DNA of 64,000 nt from Roseovarius sp. (GTDB lineage: Bacteria > Pseudomonadota > Alphaproteobacteria > Rhodobacterales > Rhodobacteraceae), in NCBI GenBank assembly GCA_027493545.1, contig JAOSKR010000003.1:553360-617359 (forward strand). Reading direction: 5' to 3'. Below the pieces are notes generated by a model, which saw only the letters and a program-made list of their open reading frames with translations, made no database searches and was not told the DNA's origin. Positions within the stretch are counted from its first letter, which is position 1; the number at the start of each line of letters is the position of its first letter. Made by a program: the position numbers and the translations under genes. Positions 13,039 to 22,813 of the stretch are shown here, piece after piece.

Positions 13039-13703
13039 TCAATCCTCCAGCGGGCGGTGCGACACGAAGGCGAGGTTGTTGGCGGGCATCGAAGCCACCT
13101 CGACCGGCCGCAGCCCGGCTTCCTGCAGCCACTCTACAAGGTCGGCGTCGTTCTTGTATCCCGTCTGGGCATCGGCGGCGCGCAAAGCGGCATGAAACCG
13201 CGCATCACCCTCTGATGTGGCGATGCCGCCGCGCAGAAAGGGGCCATAGAGCACGCATGTCCCGCCGGGGGCCAGAGCCGCCGGCAGTTCGGCCACCAGG
13301 GTGCGCGCCTCGGCCTCGCTGACGAGGTGCAACAGGTTCACCAGCACGATCAGGTCGTGCCCGGGATGCGCCGCCCCCAGCCCGGCGCGGTGGCGTCGAG
13401 GCTGATCGCCGGGCGAAGGTTGGGCAGGGAGCGGGTGGCGGCCCAGGCGTCGATGCTGGCCAGCCGCTCGGGCGCCACGTCGCTGGGCTGCCAGGTCAGG
13501 CCGGGAAAGGCCGCGGCGAAGGCCAGCACATGCTCGCCGGTGCCGCTGGCCAGTTCCAGCGCCCGCCCCGAGGGCGGGGCGTGGCGCTCGAGAAGCGCCA
13601 GGATCGGCGCCAGGTTGCGCGCCGCGGAGGGCGCCGAGAGCCGCGCGCCGCCGTCGGGAAAGGCGACCGACGCGGTCTCGGCGGGCAGGTGGCGGCGGGG
13701 CAT
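13039..13703 (-). CDS. DUF938 SAM-dependent methyltransferase-like protein, frameshifted
   Basis: About 220 aa. The first frame carries LELASGTGEHVLAFAAAFPG, the SAM-binding glycine loop, and LTWQPSDVAPERL. The second carries HDLIVLVNLLHLVSE and TGYKNDADLVEWLQEAGL, both typical of DUF938. The frames join near 13376-13385 through LGAAHPGHDLIVLVN after one missing base. The start ATG 13703 fits the family. The substrate is unknown. It lies 20 bp after the BMP-protein gene stop and 4 bp before the GH25 gene, giving an apparent transport-methyltransferase-muramidase transcription unit. Confidence 0.82.
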
Positions 13704-13723
13704 GTTGGCGTCGCCTCGCCGGT

Positions 13724-14800
13724 CTATTGCGGGATCTCGCCGGTCAGGCCCTCGACGAAGAAATCCATCCCCAGCAGGGTGGGGTCGTCGGCCACCTCGC
13801 CCGCAGCCAGCCAGCCCGAGCCGTCCTGCCGCCTCAGGGGGCCGGTGAAGGGATGGTACGCGCCGCTGCCGATCGCCGCCGTGAGCGCCAGCGCGTCGGC
13901 CTTGACGTCGGCCGGTACCGCATCGGTGATTTCGCCGATCTCGACCATGCCGTCGCCAATGCCCTGCCAGACCTCGTGCGACTGCCAGGTGCCGTCCATC
14001 ACCGCCTGGGTACGGGCGATGTAGTATGGCGCCCAGTTGTCGATGATCGAACTCACACGCGGGAACGGTGCGTATTCGGCCATGTCGGAGGCCTGCCCGA
14101 AGGTGGCGATGCCGCCGGCCTTTTCGGCCGCCGCGTGGGGGGCGGTCGAATCGGTGTGCTGCAGGATCACGTCGGCGCCCTGTTCGATCAGCGCCTGGGC
14201 GGCGTCGGCCTCTTTCGCCGGGTCGAACCAGGTGTAGGCCCAGACGATCTTGAACTCGACATCCGGGTTGGCCTTGCGGGCGTGGATGAAGGCCGCGTTG
14301 ATGCCGCGGATCACCTCGGGAATCGGGTAGGAGGCGATATAGCCGACGATGTTCGATTTGGTCATCCGCCCGGCGATGAGGCCCTGCACCGCGCGGCCCT
14401 CGTAGAAGCGGGCGGAATAGGTCGAGACGTTGGGCGCGGTCTTGTAGCCGGTGGCGTGCTCGAACTTCACCTCGGGGAACTTCTTGGCCACCGCGATGGT
14501 CGCGTCCATGAATCCGAACGAGGTGGTGAATATCAGGTCCGCCCCCTTGAGCGCCATCTCGGTGATGGCGCGTTCGGCGTCGGCGCCCTCGGGCACGCTT
14601 TCGCGGTAGACGGTCTCGACCTTGTCGCCGAAATGTTCCTCCACCGCCAGCCGGCCCTGGTTGTGCTCAAAGGTATAGCCGCCGTCACCGATCGGACCGA
14701 CATAGATGAAGCCGACGCGGGTCTTGTCGTCGGCCGCGCCCGCCGCGCCGGCCAGCCCCAGCGCCAGAGCCGCGCCGGCAAGCAGTTTGGTGATTGTCAT
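13724..14800 (-). CDS. BMP-family ABC transporter substrate-binding protein
   Basis: 358 aa, with a signal peptide (MTITKLLAGAALALGLAGAAGA). The mature start DDKTRVGFIYVGPIGDGGY, then SFGFMDATIAVAKKFPEVKFEH and NIVGYIASYPIPEVIRGINAF, are typical of basic membrane protein (Med/PnrA-type) binding proteins that capture nucleosides or purines in the periplasm. ATG 14800 is preceded by AGGGGGA at a normal distance. It is encoded behind two BMP-type permeases and an ATPase on the same strand, so it is the binding component of that importer. The ligand is inferred from the family only. Confidence 0.9.
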   Translation of the reverse strand: MTITKLLAGAALALGLAGAAGAADDKTRVGFIYVGPIGDGGYTFEHNQGRLAVEEHFGDKVETVYRESVPEGADAERAITEMALKGADLIFTTSFGFMDATIAVAKKFPEVKFEHATGYKTAPNVSTYSARFYEGRAVQGLIAGRMTKSNIVGYIASYPIPEVIRGINAAFIHARKANPDVEFKIVWAYTWFDPAKEADAAQALIEQGADVILQHTDSTAPHAAAEKAGGIATFGQASDMAEYAPFPRVSSIIDNWAPYYIARTQAVMDGTWQSHEVWQGIGDGMVEIGEITDAVPADVKADALALTAAIGSGAYHPFTGPLRRQDGSGWLAAGEVADDPTLLGMDFFVEGLTGEIPQ

Positions 14801-14853
14801 GGATGGGTCCCCCTGTCCTCGTTCATGTGTCGTTTGCGTATGGTCGATGCGCC

Positions 14854-15773
14854 TCAGTCCGAGGCGTGGAAGACGCGCCCCAAAGAGCCCGGCGCGCGCG
14901 AGCGGTCGGCCGACATGATGACCAGCACGAGGATGGTGATCAAGTAGGGCGACATGGAAAGATATTCGACCGGGATGGCGACGCCGGCGGCCTGCAGGTT
15001 CAGTTGCAGCACGCTGACCCCGCCGAAAAGCCACGCCCCCAGCAGCACGCGCCCCGCCCGCCACGAGGCGAAGACCACGAGCGCCAGCGCGATCCAGCCG
15101 GCGCCGGCGGTCATGCCTTCGGTCCATTGCGGCACCCGCACGAGGCTGACATAGGCCCCGCCGAGGCCGGCGCAGGCGCCGCCGAAGAGGATTGCCGCGA
15201 CGCGCACCCGCACCACCTTGTAGCCCAGCGCGTGGGCGGCGTCGTGGTTCTCGCCCACCGCGCGCAGGATCAGCCCCGCGCGGGTGTATCGCAGCCCCGC
15301 CCACACGGCGGCGACGAGCGCGAGCCCCAGATAGACGACGATGTCGTGGGAAAAGAGCACCCGGCCCAGAAACGGCAGATCGCCGAGCGCGCCGAGGTCG
15401 AGCCGGGGTGTCGGCGGCGGCTTGATGCCGATATAGCCCTGGCCAAGCAGCGACGACAGCCCGAGGCCAAAGAGCGTCAGCGCCAGACCGCTCGCGACCT
15501 GGTTCGCGACCGCGAGTTGCGTCAGCCCGGCAAAGAGCAGCGCCAGCGCCCCCCGCCGGCGGCGGCGGCAAGAAATCCCAGCGCCGGCGATCCGGTCTCG
15601 ACCGCCGCCGCGAAGCCGCAGATGGCCCCGGTGATCATCATCCCCTCGACCCCGAGGTTGAGCACGCCCGCGCGTTCGGCCACCAGCTCGCCGATCGCCG
15701 CCAGCAGGATCGGCGTGGCCGCGACCAGCAGCGCCGCCAGCAGGAGCGCGGGGTCGATGGCGCCGAGGCTCAT
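14854..15773 (-). CDS. ABC transporter permease (YufQ-like, BMP system), frameshifted
   Basis: About 306 aa, polytopic. It starts MSLGAIDPALLLAALLVAATP, followed by the conserved GELVAERAGVLNLGVEGMM of BMP-system permeases. After the break it continues LALLFAGLTQLAVANQVASG, GLSSLLGQGYIGIKPPP and the conserved GENHDAAHALGYKV loop. The frame is lost in a G6 run (plus-strand C6 near 15550-15555) that probably should be G7. It overlaps the upstream permease by 4 bp (ATGA, 15770-15773), indicating translational coupling. Confidence 0.88.
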
Positions 15774-16855
15774 CGCGCCGCCTCCGCCACCCGCGGGCGC
15801 AGCCGGTAATTGGTCAGCAGATCGACCGCGAGGAGGAAAAAGAGCAGCATGCCCTGAAACACCCGGATCGCCGCCGCCGGCAGGCTGAGGTCGGACTGGG
15901 CGATCTCGCCGCCGATATAGGTGAGCGCCATCAGCATCCCCGCCAGCAGGATGCCGAGCGGGCTGAGCCGGCCCAGAAAGGCCACGATGATCGCGGTAAA
16001 GCCGTAGCCCACGTTAAAGTCGATGCCGATCTGGCCCGAGGGGCCCGAGACCTCGAACATCCCGGCCAGCCCGGCGAGCGCCCCGGCCGTGCCAAGGCAG
16101 AAGAGCACCATCCGGCTTGGGCGCACACCGGCAAAGCGGGCCGCCCGCGGCGCCTGCCCGGCGAGGCGGACATGAAAGCCGAGGATGTGGTGCTGCAGGA
16201 GCACATGCGCCCAGATCACCGAGATCAGTGCCGCCACCACCCCCCAGTGGATGCCGGTGCCGGCGACGATCTCGGCGTTGTGGGCGGCGGCATAGTCCTG
16301 CAGGTTGCGCGAGCCGGGAAAGCCCATGCCCTCGGGGTTCTTGAGCGTGCCCAGGGACATCTGCGCCAGCAGCTGCTCGGCGACATAGACCAGCATCAGC
16401 GAAACCAGGATCTCGTTGGTGCCGAAGCGGATTTTCAGCAGCGCCGGGATCATTGCCCAGGCCCAGCCCCCGAGCGCGCCCGCGGCCACCATCAGCGGAA
16501 AGATGTACCAGGCGTCGAGCGGGTAGAAGGCCAGCCCGACGCCGGCGCCGGCCAGCGCGCCGGCGATGTACTGCCCCTCGGCGCCGATGTTCCAGATGCC
16601 GGCGCGAAAGCCGAGGCTGAGGCCGATCGCGATCAGGATCAGCGGCGCGCCCTTCTGCAGCATCTGCGGGCGGTAGTAGAAGGCGAACTCGCCGAAAAGC
16701 GGCTCCCAGAAGATGGTGCGGAGCGCCGCGACGGGGTCCTTGCCCAGGGCAGCGAAGAGCGCCGTGCCGGCGATCATGGTGATGGCCACCGCCAGCGGCG
16801 GCGTGGCGCAGGCCCAGAGCCGCGAGGGCTGGGGGCGGCGCTCGAGCCTCAGCAT
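15770..16855 (-). CDS. ABC transporter permease (YufP-like, BMP system)
   Basis: 361 aa, intact, with about eight to ten transmembrane helices. The family core LGFRAGIWNIGAEGQYIAGA, the loop KIRFGTNEILVSLMLVY and GVGYGFTAIIVAFLGRLSPLGI are all present as in nucleoside-type BMP permeases. It forms the membrane channel with the overlapping downstream permease. The ribosome site is weak (AAGG about 10 bases before ATG 16855). A 447-bp non-coding gap containing repeat copy 2 separates it from the ATPase gene that normally precedes it directly. Confidence 0.92.
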   Translation of the reverse strand: MLRLERRPQPSRLWACATPPLAVAITMIAGTALFAALGKDPVAALRTIFWEPLFGEFAFYYRPQMLQKGAPLILIAIGLSLGFRAGIWNIGAEGQYIAGALAGAGVGLAFYPLDAWYIFPLMVAAGALGGWAWAMIPALLKIRFGTNEILVSLMLVYVAEQLLAQMSLGTLKNPEGMGFPGSRNLQDYAAAHNAEIVAGTGIHWGVVAALISVIWAHVLLQHHILGFHVRLAGQAPRAARFAGVRPSRMVLFCLGTAGALAGLAGMFEVSGPSGQIGIDFNVGYGFTAIIVAFLGRLSPLGILLAGMLMALTYIGGEIAQSDLSLPAAAIRVFQGMLLFFLLAVDLLTNYRLRPRVAEAAR

Positions 16856-17302
16856 GGAGCGGGCCTTGCGGCGGTGAGGTTCGTGTGGCCGACAAGAGGA
16901 AAAAGAAGCGGCACCGGCGGGTTGAAAGAGATCTCTCCGCCTTGGATTTTCCGGATTCCGACATACCCGACGCGGTCGTCTCGCCCTTCGGGAACGGTCG
17001 GGCAGCGTACGCCTGCCCCAGGCTTGCCGACGGTGTGCCAGCGAAACGATGCGGGCGCTTTCGCGCCTGCCTCGGGCGAACCCTGCCCAAGAGCATGATG
17101 AGTTCCCTCGGGATCAAGGACCGCCCTCTTCTCTTCCGGGGCGTCAGCCCCGGTTCGCGCCCGACCCCGCCCCCCGGGGCGGGCGCGATTGCGCCCACCC
17201 TCGGGGCCGGGCGCGATCCTCGCCTCGACGCGGTGGTTCAAACCAACATCATCATGCCCCGGGTTCTCCTGCAACTTCCGGCAGGAAGAAGGCGCGCGCC
17301 GC
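16856..17302 (-). other. Non-coding gap inside the ABC transporter gene set
   Basis: 447 bp between the ATPase stop and the permease start, unusually long within such an operon. The right-hand part (17093-17257) is repeat copy 2. The rest (16856-17092) contains only short unconvincing frames, including a basic Lys/Arg-rich stretch on the plus strand opening with GTG (MADKRKKKRHRR) that I do not call as a gene. No promoter or terminator is clear. Confidence 0.6.
17093..17257 (+). repeat. Interspersed palindromic repeat, copy 2
   Basis: 165 bp. The left end GCATGATGAGTTCC..GATCAAGGACCGCC is mirrored by the right end, which reads GCATGATGATG..TTTGAACCACCGC on the other strand; the outer nine bases GCATGATGA are identical. 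In copy 3 both ends instead read GCAGGATGA, so the two arms changed together. The internal hairpin CCGGGGC-GTCA-GCCCCGG is at 17136-17153, followed by GACCCCGCCCCCCGGGGCGGGC. It is located between two genes of one apparent operon. Confidence 0.82.
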
Positions 17303-18844
17303 TCAGCCATGAGCGACCTCCATGCCGTGGGCGCCGCCCATCATCAGCCCGATCTCTTCGGGCGAGAGCGCGTACGCCGGGCGGATATCCGACAGCCGGC
17401 CCTCGTTCAGCACGCCCAGCCGGTCGGAGATTTCCATCAGCTCGTCGAGGTCCTGGCTGATGCAGATGACGCCCGCGCCGCGGGCGGCGAGGTCGATCAG
17501 CGCCTGACGGATCGCGGCCGCCGCGGCGGCGTCGACGCCCCATGTGGGCTGATTGACCGCCAGCACCTCGGGGCGCTGCAGAACCTCGCGGCCGATGACG
17601 AATTTCTGCAGGTTGCCGCCCGAAAGCGCGCGCGCGGCAGTGTCGGGGCCGGGTGTGCGCACGTCGAAACGCTCGATGATGCGGCCGGCGAAGGCGCGCA
17701 TCCGCTCGCGGCGCAGGAACCCGCTGGCAATCAGGCGTTCGCGGCGGGCTCCGGTCAGCAGGGTGTTTTCGCTCAGGCTCATCTCGGGGGCAGCGGCGTG
17801 GCCCAGCCGGTCCTCGGGCGCGCAGAGCAACCCCAGCCGGCGCCGCGCCTCAGGCCCCAGCCGGCCGATGGCGCGGCCAGCCAGGCGGATGGCGTCGGCC
17901 GGAACCGTCAGTTCGCCCGAGAGCGCGGCGAGGAGTTCGTCCTGCCCGTTCCCCGCGACCCCGCCGATGCCGAGGATTTCGCCTGTGCGCACGGTCAGGT
18001 GGATGTTGCGCAGGCTGGTGCCGAAGGGGGCGGGCGAGGCCACCGAGAGCCCCGAGAGATCGAGCGCCACCGCGCCCGGCGCCCGGCCCGGACGCGCCGC
18101 CGGCGCGGCGAAGGCGGCGCCGACCATCGTCTCGGCCATCTCGCGCGCCGAGGTCTCGGCCGGGCGGCAGGTGGCCACGACACGCCCCCGCCGCAAGATC
18201 GTGGCGGTGTCGCAGAGCGCGCGGATTTCGCGCAGCTTGTGCGAGATGTAGAGGATCGCCACGCCCTCATCCCTCAGCTTGCGGAGGGTCTCGAAAAGGA
18301 TATCCACTTCCTGTGGCGTCAGCACCGAGGTGGGCTCGTCCATGATCAGCAGGCGCGGCTCCTGCAGCAGGCAGCGCACGATCTCGACCCGCTGGCTCTC
18401 GCCCGCCGAGAGGTCGCCGACGATGCGCTCCGGATCGAGCGGCAGCCCGTAGTTTTCCGACACCTCGCGGATGCGCGCGGCCAGATCGCGCAGGCGCGGC
18501 GGGCGCTCCATCCCGAGCGCGACGTTCTCGGCCACGCTCATGGCGGCAAAGAGCGAGAAGTGCTGGAACACCATCGCCACGCCGGCGGCGCGCGCCGCGC
18601 GCGGCTCGGAGGGCGCATAGGGCCGCCCGTCGAGACGCATTTGCCCGCTGTCGGGCTTGACCAGCCCGTAGATCATCTTGACCAGCGTCGACTTGCCGGC
18701 GCCGTTTTCGCCCAACAGCGCGTGCACCTCGCCCGTGCGGATGCAAAGCGAGACGCCGTCATTGGCCAGCACGCCCGGATAGGCCTTGCTGAGCCCGGTT
18801 ATCGAAAGCAGGTCGGCTGGCACGCGGCTGTGATCCGATCGCAA
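17303..18844 (-). CDS. ABC transporter ATP-binding protein (tandem NBD, YufO-like, BMP system)
   Basis: About 513 aa with two nucleotide-binding domains. The first is canonical: Walker A GENGAGKST, signature LSAGESQRVEIVR, Walker B LLIMDEPTSVL, H-loop YISHKL. The second is degenerate as usual in this family: GVAGNGQDEL in place of Walker A, intact signature LSGGNLQKFV, and LAVNQPTWGVD in place of DEPT. There is no ATG at the right place. TTG 18844 (LRSDHSRVPADLLSITGLSKAYPG) follows AGGGGACAGAG and is my choice; GTG 18823 is the alternative. It energises uptake by the two downstream permeases. It is divergent from dnaE. Confidence 0.9.
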   Translation of the reverse strand: MRSDHSRVPADLLSITGLSKAYPGVLANDGVSLCIRTGEVHALLGENGAGKSTLVKMIYGLVKPDSGQMRLDGRPYAPSEPRAARAAGVAMVFQHFSLFAAMSVAENVALGMERPPRLRDLAARIREVSENYGLPLDPERIVGDLSAGESQRVEIVRCLLQEPRLLIMDEPTSVLTPQEVDILFETLRKLRDEGVAILYISHKLREIRALCDTATILRRGRVVATCRPAETSAREMAETMVGAAFAAPAARPGRAPGAVALDLSGLSVASPAPFGTSLRNIHLTVRTGEILGIGGVAGNGQDELLAALSGELTVPADAIRLAGRAIGRLGPEARRRLGLLCAPEDRLGHAAAPEMSLSENTLLTGARRERLIASGFLRRERMRAFAGRIIERFDVRTPGPDTAARALSGGNLQKFVIGREVLQRPEVLAVNQPTWGVDAAAAAAIRQALIDLAARGAGVICISQDLDELMEISDRLGVLNEGRLSDIRPAYALSPEEIGLMMGGAHGMEVAHG

Positions 18845-18956
18845 ACTCTGTCCCCTGTCGCCTCTCCCTCTAACCCGCCCGCGCGGGGGACGGCAATGCT
18901 CAAGCACGTGCGCGGGCGGCTTTCCGAGCCGCCGCGGCTGGCCTATGGTGGCCGCC

Positions 18957-21900
18957 ATGAGCACTCCCGCCCGATTCATCCATCTGCGCGTGCATACCGA
19001 ATACTCGCTTCTGACCGGCGCGGTGCGGCTCGCCGCGCTGCCCGATCTGTGCCGCAAGGCGCGGATGCCGGCGGTGGCGGTAACCGACACCAACAACATG
19101 TTCGCGGCGCTCGAATTCTCGGTGACGGCCCAGGGGGCGGGGCTGCAGCCGATCATGGGCTGCCAGATCGACCTGAGGTATCGCGAACCCGAACCCGGCG
19201 AGATGCCCGCCGCCCCGGCGCCGGTGGTGCTGCTGGCGCAGAACGAGGCCGGTTACGCCAATCTGATGAAGCTCAACTCGTGCCTCTACCTGCGGGGCGA
19301 CGGCCAGCCGGCGCATGTGACGATCGACGAACTGGTGCGCCACGCCGAGGGCGTGATCTGCCTGACCGGGGGGCCGGACGGGCCGCTGGGACGGCTCCTG
19401 CAGGCCGGCCAGCGCGCGGCGGCCGAGGCGCTGGCGGCGGCGCTGCAGCACGCCTACGGCGACCGGCTCTATGTCGAGTTGCAGCGCCATCCCGGCGAAA
19501 GCGGCGCGGCGCAGGCCGAGCGGATGACCGAACGCGGCCATGTCGAGATCGCCTACGGGATGGGCCTGCCGCTGGTGGCGACCAACGATGTGCATTTCCC
19601 CGACGCCGGCATGTACGAGGCTCATGACGCGCTCCTCTGCGTGGCCGAGGGTGCCTATGTCGATCAGAGCGCGCCGCGCCGGCGGCTGACGGCGCAGCAC
19701 TATTTCAAGACCGCCGACGAAATGGCGGCGCTTTTCGCCGATCTGCCCGAGGCGGTGGAAAATACCGTCGAGATCGCCCGCCGCTGCGCCTTTGGGGCAA
19801 GGACCCGCGACCCGATCCTGCCGCGCTTCGCCGAGGACGAGGTCGACGAACTGCGCCGCCAGGCGCAGGCCGGGCTTGAGGCGCGGCTCGCGGTCGTGCC
19901 CCATGCCGCCCCGGTCGGGGATTATGCCGCGCGGCTCGATTTCGAGCTCGGCATCATCGAGCGGATGGGCTTTCCCGGCTATTTCCTGATCGTGGCCGAT
20001 TTCATCAAGTGGGCCAAGGAACAGGACATCCCCGTTGGGCCGGGGCGGGGCTCGGGCGCGGGCAGCCTGGTCGCCTGGGCGCTGACCATCACCGATCTCG
20101 ACCCGCTGCGCTACAAGCTGCTGTTCGAGCGGTTCCTGAACCCCGACCGCGTCAGCATGCCCGATTTCGACATCGACTTCTGCATGGACCGCCGCGAGGA
20201 GGTGATCCGCTATGTCCAGGGCAGGTACGGGCGCGAGAAGGTGGCGCAGATCATCACCTTCGGGGCGCTGCTTTCCAAGGCCGCGGTGCGCGACATCGGG
20301 CGGGTGCTGCAGATGCCCTATGGCCAGGTCGACAAGCTCTCCAAGCTGATCCCCGTCGAAGGGGTGAAGCCGGTCAGCATCGAGCGGGCCCTGAAGGAGG
20401 AGGAGCGCCTGCGCGAGGCTGCCCGCGCCGAGGAGGTGGTCGACCGGCTGCTGACCTATGGCCGCCAGGTCGAGGGGCTCTTGCGCAACGCCTCGACCCA
20501 CGCCGCCGGTGTGGTGATCGGCGACCGCCCGCTGGACGAGCTGGTGCCGCTCTTTCAGGATCCGCGCTCGGAGATGCCGGCCACCCAGTTCAACATGAAG
20601 TGGGTGGAAAAGGCCGGGCTGGTGAAGTTCGACTTTCTCGGGCTGAAGACGCTGACGGTGATCCGCAATGCCATCCAGCTCATCCACCGTTCGGGGCGGG
20701 CGCTGCACGAGGCGGCCGACGGTCACACCATCTACGAGCCTTTCGAGGGGGCGGAGGACGATATCGGGCAGATCCCGCTCGACGACGAAAAAGACCTATG
20801 CGCTTTACACCTCTGCCCGCACGGTGGCGGTGTTCCAGGTGGAAAGCTCGGGCATGATGGACGCGCTCAAGCGCATGAAGCCCACCTGCATCGAGGACAT
20901 CGTGGCGCTGGTGGCGCTCTACCGCCCCGGCCCGATGGAAAACATCCCGAAATACTGCGAGGTCAAGAACGGGCTGTCCCAGCGCGAGCGGCTGCATCCG
21001 CTGATCGACCATATCCTCGACGAGACCCAGGGCATCATCGTCTATCAGGAACAGGTGATGCAGATCGCCCAGGAGATGGCCGGCTACACTCTCGGCGGCG
21101 CCGACCTGCTGCGCCGGGCAATGGGCAAGAAGATCAAGGAGGCGATGGACGCCGAGCGGCCCAAGTTCATCGAAGGCGCGCGCAAGAACGGCGTCGATGA
21201 CGCCAAGGCGCTCGAGGTCTGGAACCTGCTGGAAAAGTTCGCCAATTACGGCTTCAACAAGTCCCACGCCGCGGCCTATGCGGTGGTCAGCTACCAGACC
21301 GCATGGCTCAAGGCCAATCACCCGCTGGAATTCATGGCCGGCGCGATGAACTGCGACATCCACCTCACCGACAAGCTCGCGACCTATTTCGAGGAGGTCC
21401 GCCACGGGCTGGGCCTGCCCTTCGTGCCGCCCTGCGTGAACCGCTCCGAGGCCGGTTTCGCCACCGCCGACGGTGCGCTCGTCTACGCGCTGGGCGCGCT
21501 CAAGAACGTGGGCGTCGAGGCGATGCGCCTGATCGTGGCGGCGCGGCGCGGCGATGGCGGCGCGTGCGCTGCACCCGCCGAGCGGCCATTCGTGACGCTG
21601 TTCGACTTCGCCCGCCGGGTCGATCTGAAGCGGATCGGCAAGCGGTCGCTGGAGATGCTGGCGCGAGCCGGCGCGTTCGATGCGCTCGACCGCAACCGCC
21701 GGCGGGTCTTCGACAACATCGAGCGGCTGATGAGTTACTCGGGCGCCGTGCACGACCAGAAGGGCTCGGCGCAGGTGTCGCTTTTCGGCGAGGCCGGCGA
21801 GGACCTGCCCGAACCGCGGCTGGCGCCGGTCGAGGACTGGCTGCCGGCCGAGCGGCTGCGCGAGGAATTCCAGGCGGTGGGGTTCTATCTGTCCGGCCAC

Positions 21901-22482
21901 CCGCTTGACGACTATGCCGCGGCGCTCCGGCGCCGTAACGTGCAAACCCTGGCCGAAGTGACCGAAGCCGCGCGCCGCGCCCCGGTGGCGGTGCGTCTGG
22001 CCGGGGTCGTGGCGGGGCGGCAGGAGCGGCGCTCGGCGCGCGGCAACCGGTTCGCCTTTGTCCAGCTGTCCGATCCCACCGGCAGTTACGAGGTGACGGT
22101 CTTTTCCGACACGCTGGAGGCCGCGCGCGAGCATCTCGAGCCGGGCGCGATGGTGGTGCTGAGCGCCGAGGCGACGATGGAAGAGGACCAGATCAAGCTG
22201 CTGGCGCGCGGGGTGCAGCCGGTCGATGGCGTGGCGGTCGAGGCCGGCGGCGTCGGGCTCAGGGTCTTCGTCGAGGCGCCCGAGGCGGTGGACACCGCCA
22301 AGACGGTGCTGCGCGGGGCGTCCGACGCGCGCGGCGGGCGCGGCCCGATCCGGTTCTGCCTGATCGCCCCGGGGCTGCCGGGCGAGGTCGAGATCGAGCT
22401 GGGCGACGATTTCCCGGTCTCGCCGCAGATCCGCGGCGCGCTGCGCAGCCTGCCGGGCGTGGCGATGGTCGAGGAAATCTGA
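18957..22482 (+). CDS. dnaE: DNA polymerase III alpha subunit, frameshifted
   Basis: Replicative polymerase, about 1174 aa. The N-terminal PHP domain opens FIHLRVHTEYSLLTGAV; GPGRGSGAGSLVAWAL and PDFDIDFCMDRREEVI (catalytic aspartates near residues 402 and 404) mark the polymerase core, and YGFNKSHAAAYAVVSYQTAW and an OB domain (VRLAGVVAGRQERRSARGN) follow. The frame breaks in the A5 run at 20788-20792: GACGACGAAAAAGACC should read with four A, giving IPLDDEKTYALYTSARTVAVF. ATG 18957 matches the family start; ATG 18945 would add four residues. A 7-bp hairpin (GGCGGCT-TTCCG-AGCCGCC, 18915-18933) lies in the leader. It converges with slyX, 12 bp apart. Confidence 0.95.
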
Positions 22483-22494
22483 ACGCTGTCGGGA

Positions 22495-22689
22495 TTACCA
22501 GTGCGGCGGGCGTTCGTCGGCAAAGAAGGCGCCGCCGCCAGCCTCGTCCTGGCGGCCGGCCTCGCGTTCGATGAGCAGCTGCACCCGCCGCGTGAGGGTG
22601 GCGATTTCGCGCTGTTGCCGGGCGACCACGTCCGACAACTCGTCGACGGTGCGGGTGAGGTGGGCGATATGTTCCTCGATCTCGTGCAT
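22495..22689 (-). CDS. slyX: SlyX family protein
   Basis: 64 aa, small and acidic, almost entirely one predicted coiled coil (EEHIAHLTRTVDELSDVVARQ), ending in the family-typical PPHW. SlyX homologues are widespread in proteobacteria; their role is unknown. The length matches the family. It is convergent with dnaE, with 12 bp between the stop codons. Confidence 0.85.
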   Translation of the reverse strand: MHEIEEHIAHLTRTVDELSDVVARQQREIATLTRRVQLLIEREAGRQDEAGGGAFFADERPPHW

Positions 22690-22813
22690 GAGGCCGAGGC
22701 TTAGGCGCGGCGCCGGGCACGGTCAAGTGGCCAGTACGCTTGCCCCTGTGCTTGCCCCTTGCGCGCCCTTGGGCTAGACCGCGCCGCAATTGCCAGCGCC
22801 GGGAAGCTCAGAC

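Noticed and set aside
16885..17092. Basic plus-strand ORF with GTG start inside the ABC gap
   Set aside because: It runs into repeat copy 2, has no ribosome site, and only its first dozen residues look protein-like.
20788..20792. Programmed frameshifting in dnaE, as in dnaX of E. coli
   Set aside because: The change needed is +1 rather than -1, the surrounding genes show the same type of damage, and full-length DnaE needs the downstream frame at every copy.
20680..22134. 484-aa open frame antisense to dnaE
   Set aside because: It mirrors dnaE codons; no ribosome site or family pattern. Similar shadows at 7202-8569 and 18900-20726 were dropped for the same reason.
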